Source: a virus. Taken from it: DNA of 64,000 nucleotides. The stretch covers positions 21,233 through 85,232 of IMG/VR virus record IMGVR_UViG_3300043427_003242. One strand, written 5' to 3'. Positions 7,086 through 14,126 of this stretch are shown piece after piece. Numbering within the stretch: the first letter of the stretch is position 1; every line of letters starts with the position of its first letter. Made by a program: the position numbers and the translations under genes. The notes beneath the pieces are model-generated. The model was not told the DNA's origin and searched no databases. It worked only from the letters and a program-made list of their open reading frames with translations.

Positions 7086-7133
7086 ATTTCTAATTTCAAT
7101 ACTCATAATTTTAATTCCAATACTCATACTACT

Positions 7134-7373
7134 ATGAAATTTACAGTTTATTCAAAACACGGTTGCCCTTATTGCACTAAAATCAAACAAGTGTTAGAGT
7201 TGGCAAATCTTGAACACGTAGTTTATACTCTTGGGGAAAACTTTGATCGTGATGGATTCTATGCAGAGTTTGGAGAAGGGTCTACCTTTCCTCAGGTAAT
7301 TTTAAATGATCAAGAACATCTTGGTGGTTGTATGGATACGGTTCAATATCTAAAGGAGCAAAATTTGGTTTAA
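7134..7373 (+). CDS. Glutaredoxin
   Basis: 79 residues with the dithiol active site CPYC at 11-14, a TFPQVIL segment carrying the cis-proline near 52-58, and GGCMD near 64-68 for glutathione binding. Phage glutaredoxins reduce ribonucleotide reductase during nucleotide synthesis; T4 NrdC is the analogue. The stop codon overlaps the ATG of the next gene (TAATG). Confidence 0.9.
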   Translation: MKFTVYSKHGCPYCTKIKQVLELANLEHVVYTLGENFDRDGFYAEFGEGSTFPQVILNDQEHLGGCMDTVQYLKEQNLV

Positions 7374-7732
7374 TGGAAAGTACATTTCACGAAGTTTATT
7401 TTGATGTAGAGAAAGCAATTGATCTTGCTTTTAATGGACAGTTTGTGTTAAAATTTTACGATTACCTGAAAATTAAGAGTGTACGAAAATTTGAAGTAGA
7501 GGAGTTCATTGAAAGTAAGACTGCAAATGAAATCAGTAGTCTTATAATGGACCTTGATGATTATCTAGAAGGTGGTTCTGACGAAATTCATAAACAACTT
7601 CGTGAGGGCTATGGGCATATTCCAAAACCTCAGGCAAGAAAAATACGAAACTATTTGCACTGCATCCTAGAAGATGCCTGGAAGTATAACTATGATAAGA
7701 GAAGGGGACGACGAAAAAAGAAAACTAAATAA
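7373..7732 (+). CDS. 119-residue hypothetical cyanophage protein
   Basis: The start is the ATG overlapping the glutaredoxin stop. An upstream in-frame start at 7328 would read through the end of glutaredoxin and is rejected. The product is mainly helical (FDVEKAIDLAFNG, EEFIESKTANEISSLIMDLDDYL) and ends in a very basic tail (KRRGRRKKKTK), which suggests nucleic-acid contact. No family is recognised. Confidence 0.6.
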   Translation: MESTFHEVYFDVEKAIDLAFNGQFVLKFYDYLKIKSVRKFEVEEFIESKTANEISSLIMDLDDYLEGGSDEIHKQLREGYGHIPKPQARKIRNYLHCILEDAWKYNYDKRRGRRKKKTK

Positions 7733-7898
7733 CTCAGGACCCGAAATTAATCGGGGAATTGAGTTATTATTACGCAATAGGAGGAAGAGAGCATTAAATC
7801 CAAAGACTTTCCAAGTGAAGTTTGGTAAAATGGTTTCTCTCTTTCAAAGGGAGTTTCATTTCTTTATTGAATTTCACTTTGACGTTAAGAAAAAATAA
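7692..7898 (+). CDS. 68-residue basic hypothetical protein overlapping its neighbour
   Basis: Begins at an ATG inside the end of the previous gene (41-bp overlap) and continues past it. It contains an NNSGPEINRGIELLLRNRRK segment and an aromatic end (REFHFFIEFHF). I recall similar short proteins in other cyanophages, which favours a real gene, but the function is unknown. Confidence 0.5.
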   Translation: MIREGDDEKRKLNNSGPEINRGIELLLRNRRKRALNPKTFQVKFGKMVSLFQREFHFFIEFHFDVKKK

Positions 7899-7916
7899 AC
7901 TCTCTGGAGAAAACAA

Positions 7917-8141
7917 ATGGAACCAGCATATGTAATAGCATTCACAGTAATGTTCACGTTGCTTTTTTTTATGGTAGGAAGTATAATTGGTTGGTTAACT
8001 TATAGGCATTTGCTAGAAACAAGACCTCCTTACTTACATCCAGAATTCTTTGATGAGAACGGACAGATTATACCTGATGAGGTTGTCTCTGTTAGATTTG
8101 AGGAAGGATACTTTGATGATGAAGACGAAGAAGAGGATTAA
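7917..8141 (+). CDS. 74-residue single-pass membrane protein
   Basis: One hydrophobic segment at residues 4-27 (VIAFTVMFTLLFFMVGSII) is followed by a positively charged TYRHLLETR flank and a strongly acidic tail ending EDEEED. A GGAG ribosome-binding site precedes the ATG. It is presumably inserted in the host inner or thylakoid membrane with an acidic cytoplasmic tail. No family is recognised. Confidence 0.65.
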   Translation: MEPAYVIAFTVMFTLLFFMVGSIIGWLTYRHLLETRPPYLHPEFFDENGQIIPDEVVSVRFEEGYFDDEDEEED

Positions 8142-8149
8142 AAATACCA

Positions 8150-8156
8150 CTAAATA
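8150..8156 (+). promoter_or_regulatory. Late promoter CTAAATA
   Basis: CTAAATA in the gap between 8141 and 8187, 30 bp before the ATG. Confidence 0.45.
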
Positions 8157-8186
8157 TCTTAAACTATAATATTGCAATTGAAATTT

Positions 8187-8753
8187 ATGACTACGACGAA
8201 GACAAAAAAGACAACAATTGAAAAACCGATTGAAACTCTTCCAACAAATCCATTTGTTTTTGAGGTCTTAGAGCTTGCTTCAAAACAAAGAAGTAATGCT
8301 AAAAAAATTGAAGTCCTTAAAACGTATGAACACGATTCTCTGAAGTCTATTTTTATTTGGAACTTTGATGAATCAGTATCCTCTCTTCTTCCTGAAGGAG
8401 ATGTTCCTTATGGAAATGCAGATGAACAGTCTGTTTATTCTGGAACTCTTTCTGAAAATCTGAGAAAGGAAGCAGAGGGTGGTGAATTAGCTACAGGACA
8501 AGATCTTGATGGTAGAGGTAAAACATCACTTCGTAGAGAATATCAAAATCTTTATCATTATGTAAGAGGTGGAAACGATAGTCTTACAACGATTCGTAGA
8601 GAGATGATGTTTATTAATCTTCTGAGAGGACTTCATCCAAAAGAAGCAGAGGTATTAATTCTTACAAAAGACAAGAAACTAACCGATAAATATAAGATAT
8701 CTTTTGATAATGTAAAGGAAGCATATTCTGATATTCAGTGGGGTAACCGTTGA
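8187..8753 (+). CDS. 188-residue conserved T4-type cyanophage protein (possibly DUF6433-like)
   Basis: The ATG at 8187 is preferred over an in-frame TTG at 8172. The protein has FVFEVLELASKQRSNAKKIE and SLLPEGDVPYG segments and a helical C-terminal half (LTTIRREMMFINLLRGLHP, EAEVLIL). The pattern resembles the DUF6433 phage family as I remember it; this needs a profile search. The stop overlaps the next ATG (TGATG), so the four genes up to speD are probably one operon from the late promoter at 8150. Confidence 0.6.
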   Translation: MTTTKTKKTTIEKPIETLPTNPFVFEVLELASKQRSNAKKIEVLKTYEHDSLKSIFIWNFDESVSSLLPEGDVPYGNADEQSVYSGTLSENLRKEAEGGELATGQDLDGRGKTSLRREYQNLYHYVRGGNDSLTTIRREMMFINLLRGLHPKEAEVLILTKDKKLTDKYKISFDNVKEAYSDIQWGNR

Positions 8754-9088
8754 TGGCAGTAGTTGTTGGAGAAAAAGAAAAAATGGCAGAATCTTCAAAA
8801 AGAGAAAAACAAGTTCTGCCCCACGAGTATGGATGTGAAGTTCTCTTAGAAAAAACTACTCTTGAAAAGGCAAAGGATACTTCATTCCCAAATGATGCCT
8901 ATTTGATTTGGTATACTGTATGTGGGGAAAGTCATATAGATCTTGTAAGAGGATCAAGAGTTCGTATTTTTGATATGTATTACGACCAATACGGATCTGA
9001 TGCAATTCAAAAAATTGATTTTGGATATGGTAGAGCGAACCCAAGAGTTTGGGGATATAAACAACCAGAGAAAAAGAAAAGAAAATGA
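8753..9088 (+). CDS. 111-residue hypothetical phage protein
   Basis: Starts at the ATG overlapping the preceding stop; the in-frame TTG at 8750 is unnecessary. The middle has NDAYLIWYTVCGESHIDLVRG, an apparently folded beta segment, and the end is basic (KQPEKKKRK). No family is recognised. It overlaps the next gene by 4 bp (ATGA). Confidence 0.6.
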   Translation: MAVVVGEKEKMAESSKREKQVLPHEYGCEVLLEKTTLEKAKDTSFPNDAYLIWYTVCGESHIDLVRGSRVRIFDMYYDQYGSDAIQKIDFGYGRANPRVWGYKQPEKKKRK

Positions 9089-9291
9089 GTGCAGGATTTG
9101 GTGGCGAAAAACTTAAAGATGGTAAGGCAGTAGTTGTAATTGACGATAATGAAGTTGATAAACTTTTAAAGAAGTATAAAAAAATTAAAAAGTATATGAA
9201 GTCTCCTTTGTTTACAGTTAAGACAATGGATGGTACTGAAAATTATGTCAGTCAATTGATTAAAGAAGCAGAGGAAAACTCTGTAGACTAA
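9085..9291 (+). CDS. 68-residue hypothetical protein
   Basis: Small charged protein with a Lys-rich helix (DKLLKKYKKIKKYMK) and a FTVKTMDGTENYVSQL segment. It is coupled to the genes on both sides by ATGA and TAATG overlaps, the second being with speD. Function unknown. Confidence 0.55.
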   Translation: MSAGFGGEKLKDGKAVVVIDDNEVDKLLKKYKKIKKYMKSPLFTVKTMDGTENYVSQLIKEAEENSVD

Positions 9292-9617
9292 TGGGTAAGC
9301 ATTATCTTTTAAACCTGTACGGTTGCTCGTTTGTCCTTTTGGACGACGAGCGTTGTCTTATAGACTTATTAGAAAACGCAGCAGCAGCAAGCGGTGCTAC
9401 TGTGGTTCAAACAATATCAAAAAAGTTTGATCCTCAGGGAGTTACTGTTTTATGTTTACTTTCAGAGAGTCATATTAGCATTCATACGTGGCCTGAAGAG
9501 GGCAAAGCAGCGGTAGATGTTTATACTTGTGGCGATTGCCAACCGAAGATTGGATGTGATATAATCATTCAGCAGTTATCTGCAACCAATCATACATTAA
9601 GTTATATCGAACGGTAA
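9291..9617 (+). CDS. speD: S-adenosylmethionine decarboxylase proenzyme (SpeD)
   Basis: 108 residues, the length of small prokaryotic SpeD. The LSESHISIHTWPE motif near 62-74 holds the serine that is cleaved and becomes the pyruvoyl cofactor, and VDVYTCG near 81-87 holds the catalytic Cys. The enzyme makes decarboxylated AdoMet, the aminopropyl donor for spermidine. speD is a known auxiliary metabolic gene of T4-type cyanophages; polyamines may help DNA packaging or host physiology. Confidence 0.93.
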   Translation: MGKHYLLNLYGCSFVLLDDERCLIDLLENAAAASGATVVQTISKKFDPQGVTVLCLLSESHISIHTWPEEGKAAVDVYTCGDCQPKIGCDIIIQQLSATNHTLSYIER

Positions 9618-9650
9618 CAAAAGATACAAAAGTTTCCGGTAAATAATAAT

Positions 9651-9750
9651 ATCGTTCATCACATTATGTGACGGAAGTAAGCCGACGCGGAACGGATCGT
9701 TCATTCGCTATTCGCAAATAGCGAACGCAAACGCCGACTGAAGGAACGCT
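9651..9750 (+). promoter_or_regulatory. Glutamine riboswitch (glnA / Downstream-peptide class)
   Basis: The conserved aptamer features are present. CGTTC at 9653-9657 pairs with GAACG at 9744-9748 to form P1. A short TCACAT/ATGTGA hairpin is followed by GACGGAAGTAAG (9670-9681), and CTGAAGGAACGC closes the motif (9739-9749). A peripheral hairpin (TTCGCTATT/AAATAGCGAA, about 9704-9725) is inserted between the conserved parts. These are signatures of the cyanobacterial and cyanophage Downstream-peptide/glnA RNAs, which bind L-glutamine. The motif lies 30 nt before a short ORF with the expected YRG motif. Binding is inferred from family knowledge. Confidence 0.85.
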
Positions 9751-9778
9751 CTTTAACTCAAAACTAAGGAGAACCCTA

Positions 9779-9913
9779 ATGTCTAAAGTCGTTTATCGCG
9801 GTGTTGAATATGACACCGAAATTCGCCGCCAGCAGCAGCAGGCTCAGCAACAACCTCAACAATATAATGAGACCTATCGTGGTGTTAAGTTTGTGAAGGA
9901 GGTAGAAAAATGA
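9779..9913 (+). CDS. 44-residue riboswitch-controlled peptide (DUF4278-type, YRG motif)
   Basis: The ATG follows an AAGGAG ribosome-binding site by 7 nt. The peptide begins with VVYRGVEYDTEIRR, has a Gln-rich middle (residues 18-28), and repeats the motif near the end as TYRGVKF. Short proteins with the YRG motif are the typical genes behind Downstream-peptide glutamine riboswitches. They are thought to act in nitrogen-status signalling in cyanobacteria, but the cyanophage product has no established function. The next ORF starts inside its stop (ATGA). Confidence 0.85.
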   Translation: MSKVVYRGVEYDTEIRRQQQQAQQQPQQYNETYRGVKFVKEVEK

Positions 9914-10011
9914 ATACTTATTTTGTTCGTTATCTAAAGAAAAAAGATAAGAAAGAAAAACTACTTCATATTGCACAATTGAATATGGCAAAGCAACCAC
10001 AAGTTGCATAA
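9910..10011 (+). CDS. 33-residue basic peptide downstream of the riboswitch peptide
   Basis: The ATG overlaps the stop of the YRG peptide, and the frame is closed just before a terminator, so both belong to the riboswitch-controlled transcript. The product is Lys-rich (RYLKKKDKKEKLL) with an Ala/Gln end. No family is recognised. Confidence 0.55.
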   Translation: MNTYFVRYLKKKDKKEKLLHIAQLNMAKQPQVA

Positions 10012-10017
10012 GATTAA

Positions 10018-10047
10018 AAGGAAGGATTGACAACCTTCCTTTTTTTG
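10018..10047 (+). terminator. Rho-independent terminator of the riboswitch operon
   Basis: AAGGAAGG (10018-10025) pairs with CCTTCCTT (10034-10041), followed by a continuous T-run to 10046. Confidence 0.85.
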
Positions 10048-10055
10048 TGTAGAAT
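10027..10055 (+). promoter_or_regulatory. Sigma70-type promoter nested in the terminator
   Basis: TTGACA (10027-10032) lies in the terminator loop; after 17 bp comes TAGAAT (10050-10055). It would drive the 51-residue ORF at 10077 and thyX. Confidence 0.65.
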
Positions 10056-10076
10056 ACTAATAAGTATTATAATAAT

Positions 10077-10232
10077 ATGAACCGAGAAAAAGTAAAACTG
10101 ATTATTCATAATATGGAATTACTTGTTCGTTCCTTAAAGGAAGAACTAAAAGAACCTCCGTCTCTGAATTATGAGGAGGTTGCTCCATATTTGGTTGATG
10201 ATGATATTGAATTTTACGAGGAAGAGGATTGA
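10077..10232 (+). CDS. 51-residue acidic hypothetical protein upstream of thyX
   Basis: The N-terminus is a helix (REKVKLIIHNMELLVRSL) and the C-terminus is very acidic (DDDIEFYEEED). It follows the nested promoter and its TGA overlaps the thyX ATG (TGATG). I recall similar small proteins in other cyanophages; function unknown. Confidence 0.55.
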   Translation: MNREKVKLIIHNMELLVRSLKEELKEPPSLNYEEVAPYLVDDDIEFYEEED

Positions 10233-10987
10233 TGAAACCAATTAAAGCAAAAGACCTTCTTGAATTAGACCAACATATGAAAGTTGTGATGATTCGTCAG
10301 ACGCAACTTCCCCAAACTCTTGTTTATCAAGCAGGTAAGAATGACTATTCGGAAGATCCCATTCATACCAAAATGACTCCTGGAGAAAAGGATTGTGGTA
10401 AATGGGTCATTGAACAACTGCTTGCAAATGAGAGAGGTCATTGGGGTCCACTAGAACATCCTGCAATTACTTTAGATTGTGTTGGATTTGTTCACAACGT
10501 AATTGTTCAGGCAAGAACTCATCGTGTTGGTGTAAGTTTTGATGTTCAATCTCAGCGTTATACCGGTCGTCGTGTACTGAAGGTTGCCAAGGGTGAACTG
10601 AAACCAGAAGAGGTTTATTATGTGCGTCCAGAAGGTCTCTACCTGGACCGTAAAGGGCACAAGTATGAATGGACGAGGGAAGATTACGAAAGGCAGTTAA
10701 AGTTCTGTCTATCGGCATCTGAGAGGTATGCAGAGGGCTATGAGAAGCGTGGTATGGCGGAAGAACATCTTCGTGATTATCTTCCCCAGAATATTCGTCA
10801 GAACTTTGTAGTCTCATTCTCTCTTCGTGCTGCACTACACTTCCTAGACCTAAGAGCAAAACTAGATGCTCAAGTAGAGATTCAAGCACTTTGTGAAGGA
10901 ATGGTTCCTGTAATGAAAGCGTGGGTTCCTGAGATCTTTAGTTATTATGAAGAGAAGCGTCTACATAAGGCAAGACTTAGCCCCTGA
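10232..10987 (+). CDS. thyX: FAD-dependent thymidylate synthase (ThyX)
   Basis: 251 residues. The ThyX motif is present near 92-110 as RTHRVGVSFDVQSQRY, the phage version of RHRxxSxNExSxRY, and GHWGPLEHPAITL near 70-82 supplies the upstream conserved histidines. The C-terminal LRAALHFLDLRAKLDAQVEIQ segment matches the family's dUMP and FAD-binding helix. It converts dUMP to dTMP using methylene-tetrahydrofolate and NAD(P)H, supplying thymidylate for phage DNA. The ATG overlaps the preceding stop; an in-frame TTG three bases upstream is not needed. Confidence 0.93.
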   Translation: MKPIKAKDLLELDQHMKVVMIRQTQLPQTLVYQAGKNDYSEDPIHTKMTPGEKDCGKWVIEQLLANERGHWGPLEHPAITLDCVGFVHNVIVQARTHRVGVSFDVQSQRYTGRRVLKVAKGELKPEEVYYVRPEGLYLDRKGHKYEWTREDYERQLKFCLSASERYAEGYEKRGMAEEHLRDYLPQNIRQNFVVSFSLRAALHFLDLRAKLDAQVEIQALCEGMVPVMKAWVPEIFSYYEEKRLHKARLSP

Positions 10988-10992
10988 GTTTT

Positions 10993-11151
10993 ATGAAAAG
11001 TTATTGCATTAAAGACCATCTTACTGGTCACATTTTTAAGGTTTTTGTAACTGAAGAGAAGTTTCAAGAATTTCTTAAGAGTAATCCTGATATGGATGAA
11101 TGTATTGACTGTGTTGAATGTGATGATGCACCGTCTATCACGCTCGAATAA
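10993..11151 (+). CDS. 52-residue Cys-rich hypothetical protein
   Basis: Begins 6 bp after thyX. It has Cys5 and a CIDCVEC cluster (39-45) that could bind a metal, followed by an acidic segment. The stop TAA is part of the late-promoter ATAAATA. No family is recognised. Confidence 0.5.
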   Translation: MKSYCIKDHLTGHIFKVFVTEEKFQEFLKSNPDMDECIDCVECDDAPSITLE

Positions 11152-11154
11152 ATA
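11148..11154 (+). promoter_or_regulatory. Late promoter ATAAATA
   Basis: ATAAATA overlapping the preceding stop codon, 26 bp before the TTG start at 11181. Confidence 0.45.
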
Positions 11155-11180
11155 TCCTTACACACTATGGAGAAATAACT

Positions 11181-11423
11181 TTGGCAATCTATCCAATTAT
11201 TCATAAAGAAACTGGCGAGAAGAAAGTCGTTGAAATGAGTGTTCACGATATCACTCAGTGGTATGTTGAGAATCCGGATTGGAAACGCGATTGGAGTGAA
11301 GGATGTGCAACTCCAGGAGAACTCGGAGAGTGGCAAAATAAACTTGCCAACAAACATCCAGGATGGAATGATGTACTAGATCGTGCCGGAAAAATGCCTG
11401 GCTCAAAAGTTAAAAAAATCTAA
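11181..11423 (+). CDS. 80-residue conserved cyanophage protein with TTG start
   Basis: No in-frame ATG precedes the conserved-looking N-terminus (AIYPIIHKETGEKK), so TTG at 11181 with the GGAG site at 11169-11172 is the best start. The protein has a WYVENPDWKRDWSEG segment and a PGWNDVLDRAGKMPGS end. I recall related sequences in cyanophages, where function is unassigned. Confidence 0.6.
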   Translation: MAIYPIIHKETGEKKVVEMSVHDITQWYVENPDWKRDWSEGCATPGELGEWQNKLANKHPGWNDVLDRAGKMPGSKVKKI

Positions 11424-11434
11424 TTTAATTTTAT

Positions 11435-12193
11435 ATGGCAAGAAGAAAAAGAACGACGAATGAACAACCAATCGGAGTTGGTCTTACCGCAAAACAAGCA
11501 AAACGTAAGAAACCAATTAACTCCGAATTAATGAGAGAGATTGAACCTCTTACTGACAATCAAGAATTACTTTATAAAGCATACGAGTCAAATCAAAACA
11601 TCGTTGCTTATGGATGTGCAGGTACTGGTAAAACTTTTATCACACTCTATAATGCACTTCAAGATGTTCTCGATGAAAGGTCGCCATATGAAAAAATTTA
11701 TATTGTAAGGTCTCTTGTTGCTACTCGTGAGATTGGATTTCTTCCAGGAGATCACGAAGATAAATCAAGTCTTTATCAAATTCCTTATAAGAATATGGTA
11801 AAGTTTATGTTCCAACTTCCTTCAGATGCTGACTTTGAGATGCTCTATGGAAATCTGAAAACTCAAGGAACGATTAGTTTTTGGAGTACTTCTTTTATTC
11901 GTGGAACTACCCTGGATAATGCAATTGTCATTGTAGATGAATTTCAGAATCTTAACTTCCACGAGTTAGATTCCATCATCACTCGTGTAGGTGAAAACTC
12001 AAAAATTATGTTCTGTGGCGACGCAACTCAATCTGATTTGATTAAGTCAAATGAAAAAAATGGTATCGTTGATTTTATGAAAATTCTTCGTAATATGCCT
12101 TCAATTGATATTATTGAATTTGGTGTTGAAGATATTGTTCGCTCTGGATTCGTGAAAGAATATATTCTCGCAAAAATAGAAAGTGGTTTATGA
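11435..12193 (+). CDS. phoH: PhoH-like ATPase
   Basis: 252 residues. The Walker A motif GCAGTGKT is near 60-67, and IVIVDEFQNL near 168-177 is Walker B with the PhoH-type acidic pair. GDATQSDL near 194-201 is the conserved motif that reads the nucleotide state. PhoH is a cytoplasmic P-loop ATPase/helicase-like protein carried by most marine T4-type phages and linked to phosphate-stress genes in hosts; its phage role is unproven. The gene overlaps the next by 4 bp. Confidence 0.9.
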   Translation: MARRKRTTNEQPIGVGLTAKQAKRKKPINSELMREIEPLTDNQELLYKAYESNQNIVAYGCAGTGKTFITLYNALQDVLDERSPYEKIYIVRSLVATREIGFLPGDHEDKSSLYQIPYKNMVKFMFQLPSDADFEMLYGNLKTQGTISFWSTSFIRGTTLDNAIVIVDEFQNLNFHELDSIITRVGENSKIMFCGDATQSDLIKSNEKNGIVDFMKILRNMPSIDIIEFGVEDIVRSGFVKEYILAKIESGL

Positions 12194-12870
12194 CATTTAT
12201 TCATCATAATTATTTGGGTGATCTTGAATTAGAAAAGAAAGAAACCAACGGCATCCGACTGTACAATCTTCCAAATGGTCAGTGGGTGCCTTCAATTACT
12301 TCTGTGACTTCGTTTTATAATCGTGAGATTTTTATTAAGTGGAGAAAAAGAGTAGGTCTTGAAGAGGCAAATCGGATCACTAAAAGAGCAACTGCAAGAG
12401 GAACTGATTTCCACCAAGCCTGTCAGGATTATTTGGAAAACAAAGAATTGGATTGGAATAACTACCAACCAATTACAAAGATTATGTTTCATCACGCTAA
12501 ACCTTATCTTGATAAGATAAATAATATTCACGCAATTGAAAGAACTCTTTATTCTGAATATCTTGGACTTGCTGGAAGAGTTGATTGTATTGGAGAATAC
12601 GAGGGAGAACTTGCAGTCATAGACTTTAAAACTTCTGAAAAAATTAAACCAGAAGAATGGCTTGAAAATTACTTTGTTCAGGAAATGTTTTATGCTACTG
12701 CTTACTATGAACTGACAAAAATTCCTTCAGTCAAACTTATTACAATTATGGTAACGCCTGGAGGAGAAGTCAAAGTATTTGACAAAAGAAACAAAGGGGA
12801 TTATATTAAGTTATTAGTTCGTTACATTAAAGAATTTGTACATCACAATATTAGGCCAGATGGAGAATGA
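12190..12870 (+). CDS. PD-(D/E)XK exonuclease (MGME1/RecB-like)
   Basis: 226 residues. The core motif is GRVDCIGEYEGELAVIDFKTS near 134-154 (Asp, then Asp-x-Lys). An upstream ARGTDFHQACQDYL segment near 68-81 carries the conserved Gly and His, and QEMFYATAYYELT near 169-181 is the following motif. This arrangement fits single-strand exonucleases of the MGME1/RecB nuclease group used in phage recombination or DNA turnover. It is coupled to phoH (ATGA) and overlaps gene 33 by 11 bp. Confidence 0.75.
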   Translation: MTFIHHNYLGDLELEKKETNGIRLYNLPNGQWVPSITSVTSFYNREIFIKWRKRVGLEEANRITKRATARGTDFHQACQDYLENKELDWNNYQPITKIMFHHAKPYLDKINNIHAIERTLYSEYLGLAGRVDCIGEYEGELAVIDFKTSEKIKPEEWLENYFVQEMFYATAYYELTKIPSVKLITIMVTPGGEVKVFDKRNKGDYIKLLVRYIKEFVHHNIRPDGE

Positions 12871-13117
12871 ATTAGAGAAAGCACTAGAAAATAAGTTTTT
12901 CTGTCCATCTAAATTTGCACAAGAAATTGAAAATCTTGTGCAAATTAATATTGAAATGAATTATATTGATGCGATCATTTATTTCTGCGAGCAAAACAAT
13001 ATTGATTTGGAATCAGTTCCAAAACTCATTTCAAAACCACTAAAAGAAAAAATTAAGTATGAGGCGATGGAACTCAATTTTCTTAAGAAAACTTCCCGTG
13101 CTAAATTAATTTTTTGA
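12860..13117 (+). CDS. 33: Late-promoter transcription accessory protein (gp33-like)
   Basis: 85 residues from the ATG at 12860; a start at 12836 lies within the exonuclease and is rejected. The protein is helical, with NYIDAIIYFCEQNNIDLESVP and KPLKEKIKYEAMELNFLKK segments that match gp33 proteins of T4-type cyanophages as I remember them. gp33 bridges RNA polymerase and the sliding clamp to activate late transcription. The gene order 33-59-32 is the same as in T4, which supports the call. Confidence 0.65.
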   Translation: MENELEKALENKFFCPSKFAQEIENLVQINIEMNYIDAIIYFCEQNNIDLESVPKLISKPLKEKIKYEAMELNFLKKTSRAKLIF

Positions 13118-13714
13118 ATGATGCCATTTGACTGCTATAAAACTTATCTTGCATTAAAAAATCATTTTACAAAAGACTCTTACGACTATCATAAGTACAA
13201 TAAAAAAACCAGAGCGAGTCTTCAATCTTTTTATAAACGGAAGGATAGATTTTTCTTTGAGAAGATGTCAAGACAAAGAGATGAAAAAGAAGTAGAAGAC
13301 TTCTTTGTTGCAAACTTTGTTTCTTGTCAAGACCCAGAAACACTCTGGATTGGTGAGGTGATGAAGGATGGAGAAGAAAGATATCAGAACTGGCAGAAAA
13401 AAATTCAATCACTATCTTATCTTTTTAAGGAAGAATCACAATCTCTCTTTGAAGAAAATAAGTTTGATGAAGTTTTTAAATGCTCTAAAGGTCACCCACC
13501 ACTACTTAAAAAGTTTCTAACTGGTAAAGTAAGTTTAGAGACTCTGGTAATCTACGATAAAATCTTTATGTTTAGTAAGGACTTTGATAAGAAACTACAA
13601 GATCCAGTGTGGGAAACCGTCAGTCGTAGAATAAGAAAGTACAATTCCTTTCTAAATATTGACGTATTTAAATTTAAAAAAATATTAAAAGAAGTAATTC
13701 TGGGAGAGAAATGA
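13118..13714 (+). CDS. 59: Helicase-loading protein (gp59)
   Basis: 198 residues (T4 gp59 has 217). The N-terminal CYKTYLALKNHF, then KRKDRFFFEKMSRQ and FFVANFVSCQDPETLWIGEV, correspond in order to T4 gp59 segments around KRRDKYFFQKL and SNLVANQDAWIGD. The C-terminal RKYNSFLNID also matches. gp59 loads the gp41 replicative helicase on gp32-coated forks. It begins directly after gene 33 and overlaps the next gene by 4 bp. Confidence 0.85.
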   Translation: MMPFDCYKTYLALKNHFTKDSYDYHKYNKKTRASLQSFYKRKDRFFFEKMSRQRDEKEVEDFFVANFVSCQDPETLWIGEVMKDGEERYQNWQKKIQSLSYLFKEESQSLFEENKFDEVFKCSKGHPPLLKKFLTGKVSLETLVIYDKIFMFSKDFDKKLQDPVWETVSRRIRKYNSFLNIDVFKFKKILKEVILGEK

Positions 13715-14055
13715 GTTTCTTTGATTCTGAAATGGTTCGTGCAGAAATGGCTGAGATTTCTGAACTTCAAGAAGAAGTTTATGGGAGTGTCTTTAAGTTT
13801 CCTTCTATGAAAAAAGAGGAAAGAATAAGACACGTTGAATTAATGGAGCGTCTTTTAGATAAACAAAAAGTTCTTTATACAAGAATGAGTTTATCTGATG
13901 ATCCTGAAGCAATTGAAATGAAGGAACGTATTATGCATTCTGCAATTATGATGGGTATGCCTCCTGGAACTGATATGAATATCATTCTTAACAATATGTC
14001 TAAGATGCTTGAAGTGATGAAAGAACAGATTGACAAAACTGGTTCCGACCTGTAG
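13711..14055 (+). CDS. DUF1825-like protein between genes 59 and 32
   Basis: 114 residues, helical and acidic. It starts MSFFDSEMV and contains ELQEEVYGSVFKFPSM and RLLDKQKVLYTRMSLSDDPEA. The N-terminus resembles the cyanobacterial DUF1825 family, which also starts with an SFFDSE-type motif. T4 has no gene at this spot, so this looks like a cyanophage-specific insertion into the 33-59-32 cluster. Function unknown. Confidence 0.55.
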   Translation: MSFFDSEMVRAEMAEISELQEEVYGSVFKFPSMKKEERIRHVELMERLLDKQKVLYTRMSLSDDPEAIEMKERIMHSAIMMGMPPGTDMNIILNNMSKMLEVMKEQIDKTGSDL

Positions 14056-14126
14056 AATAAGTTTGGCTGGACGATCCATTAAGCAAAGTCACAAATGCCA
14101 AATCCAATTAATCAAAGGTAATTTAA

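Noticed and set aside
7328-7373. Upstream start for the gene after glutaredoxin
   Set aside because: It would run 45 bp into the glutaredoxin coding end in another frame; the ATG at 7373 overlapping the stop is the usual coupled arrangement.
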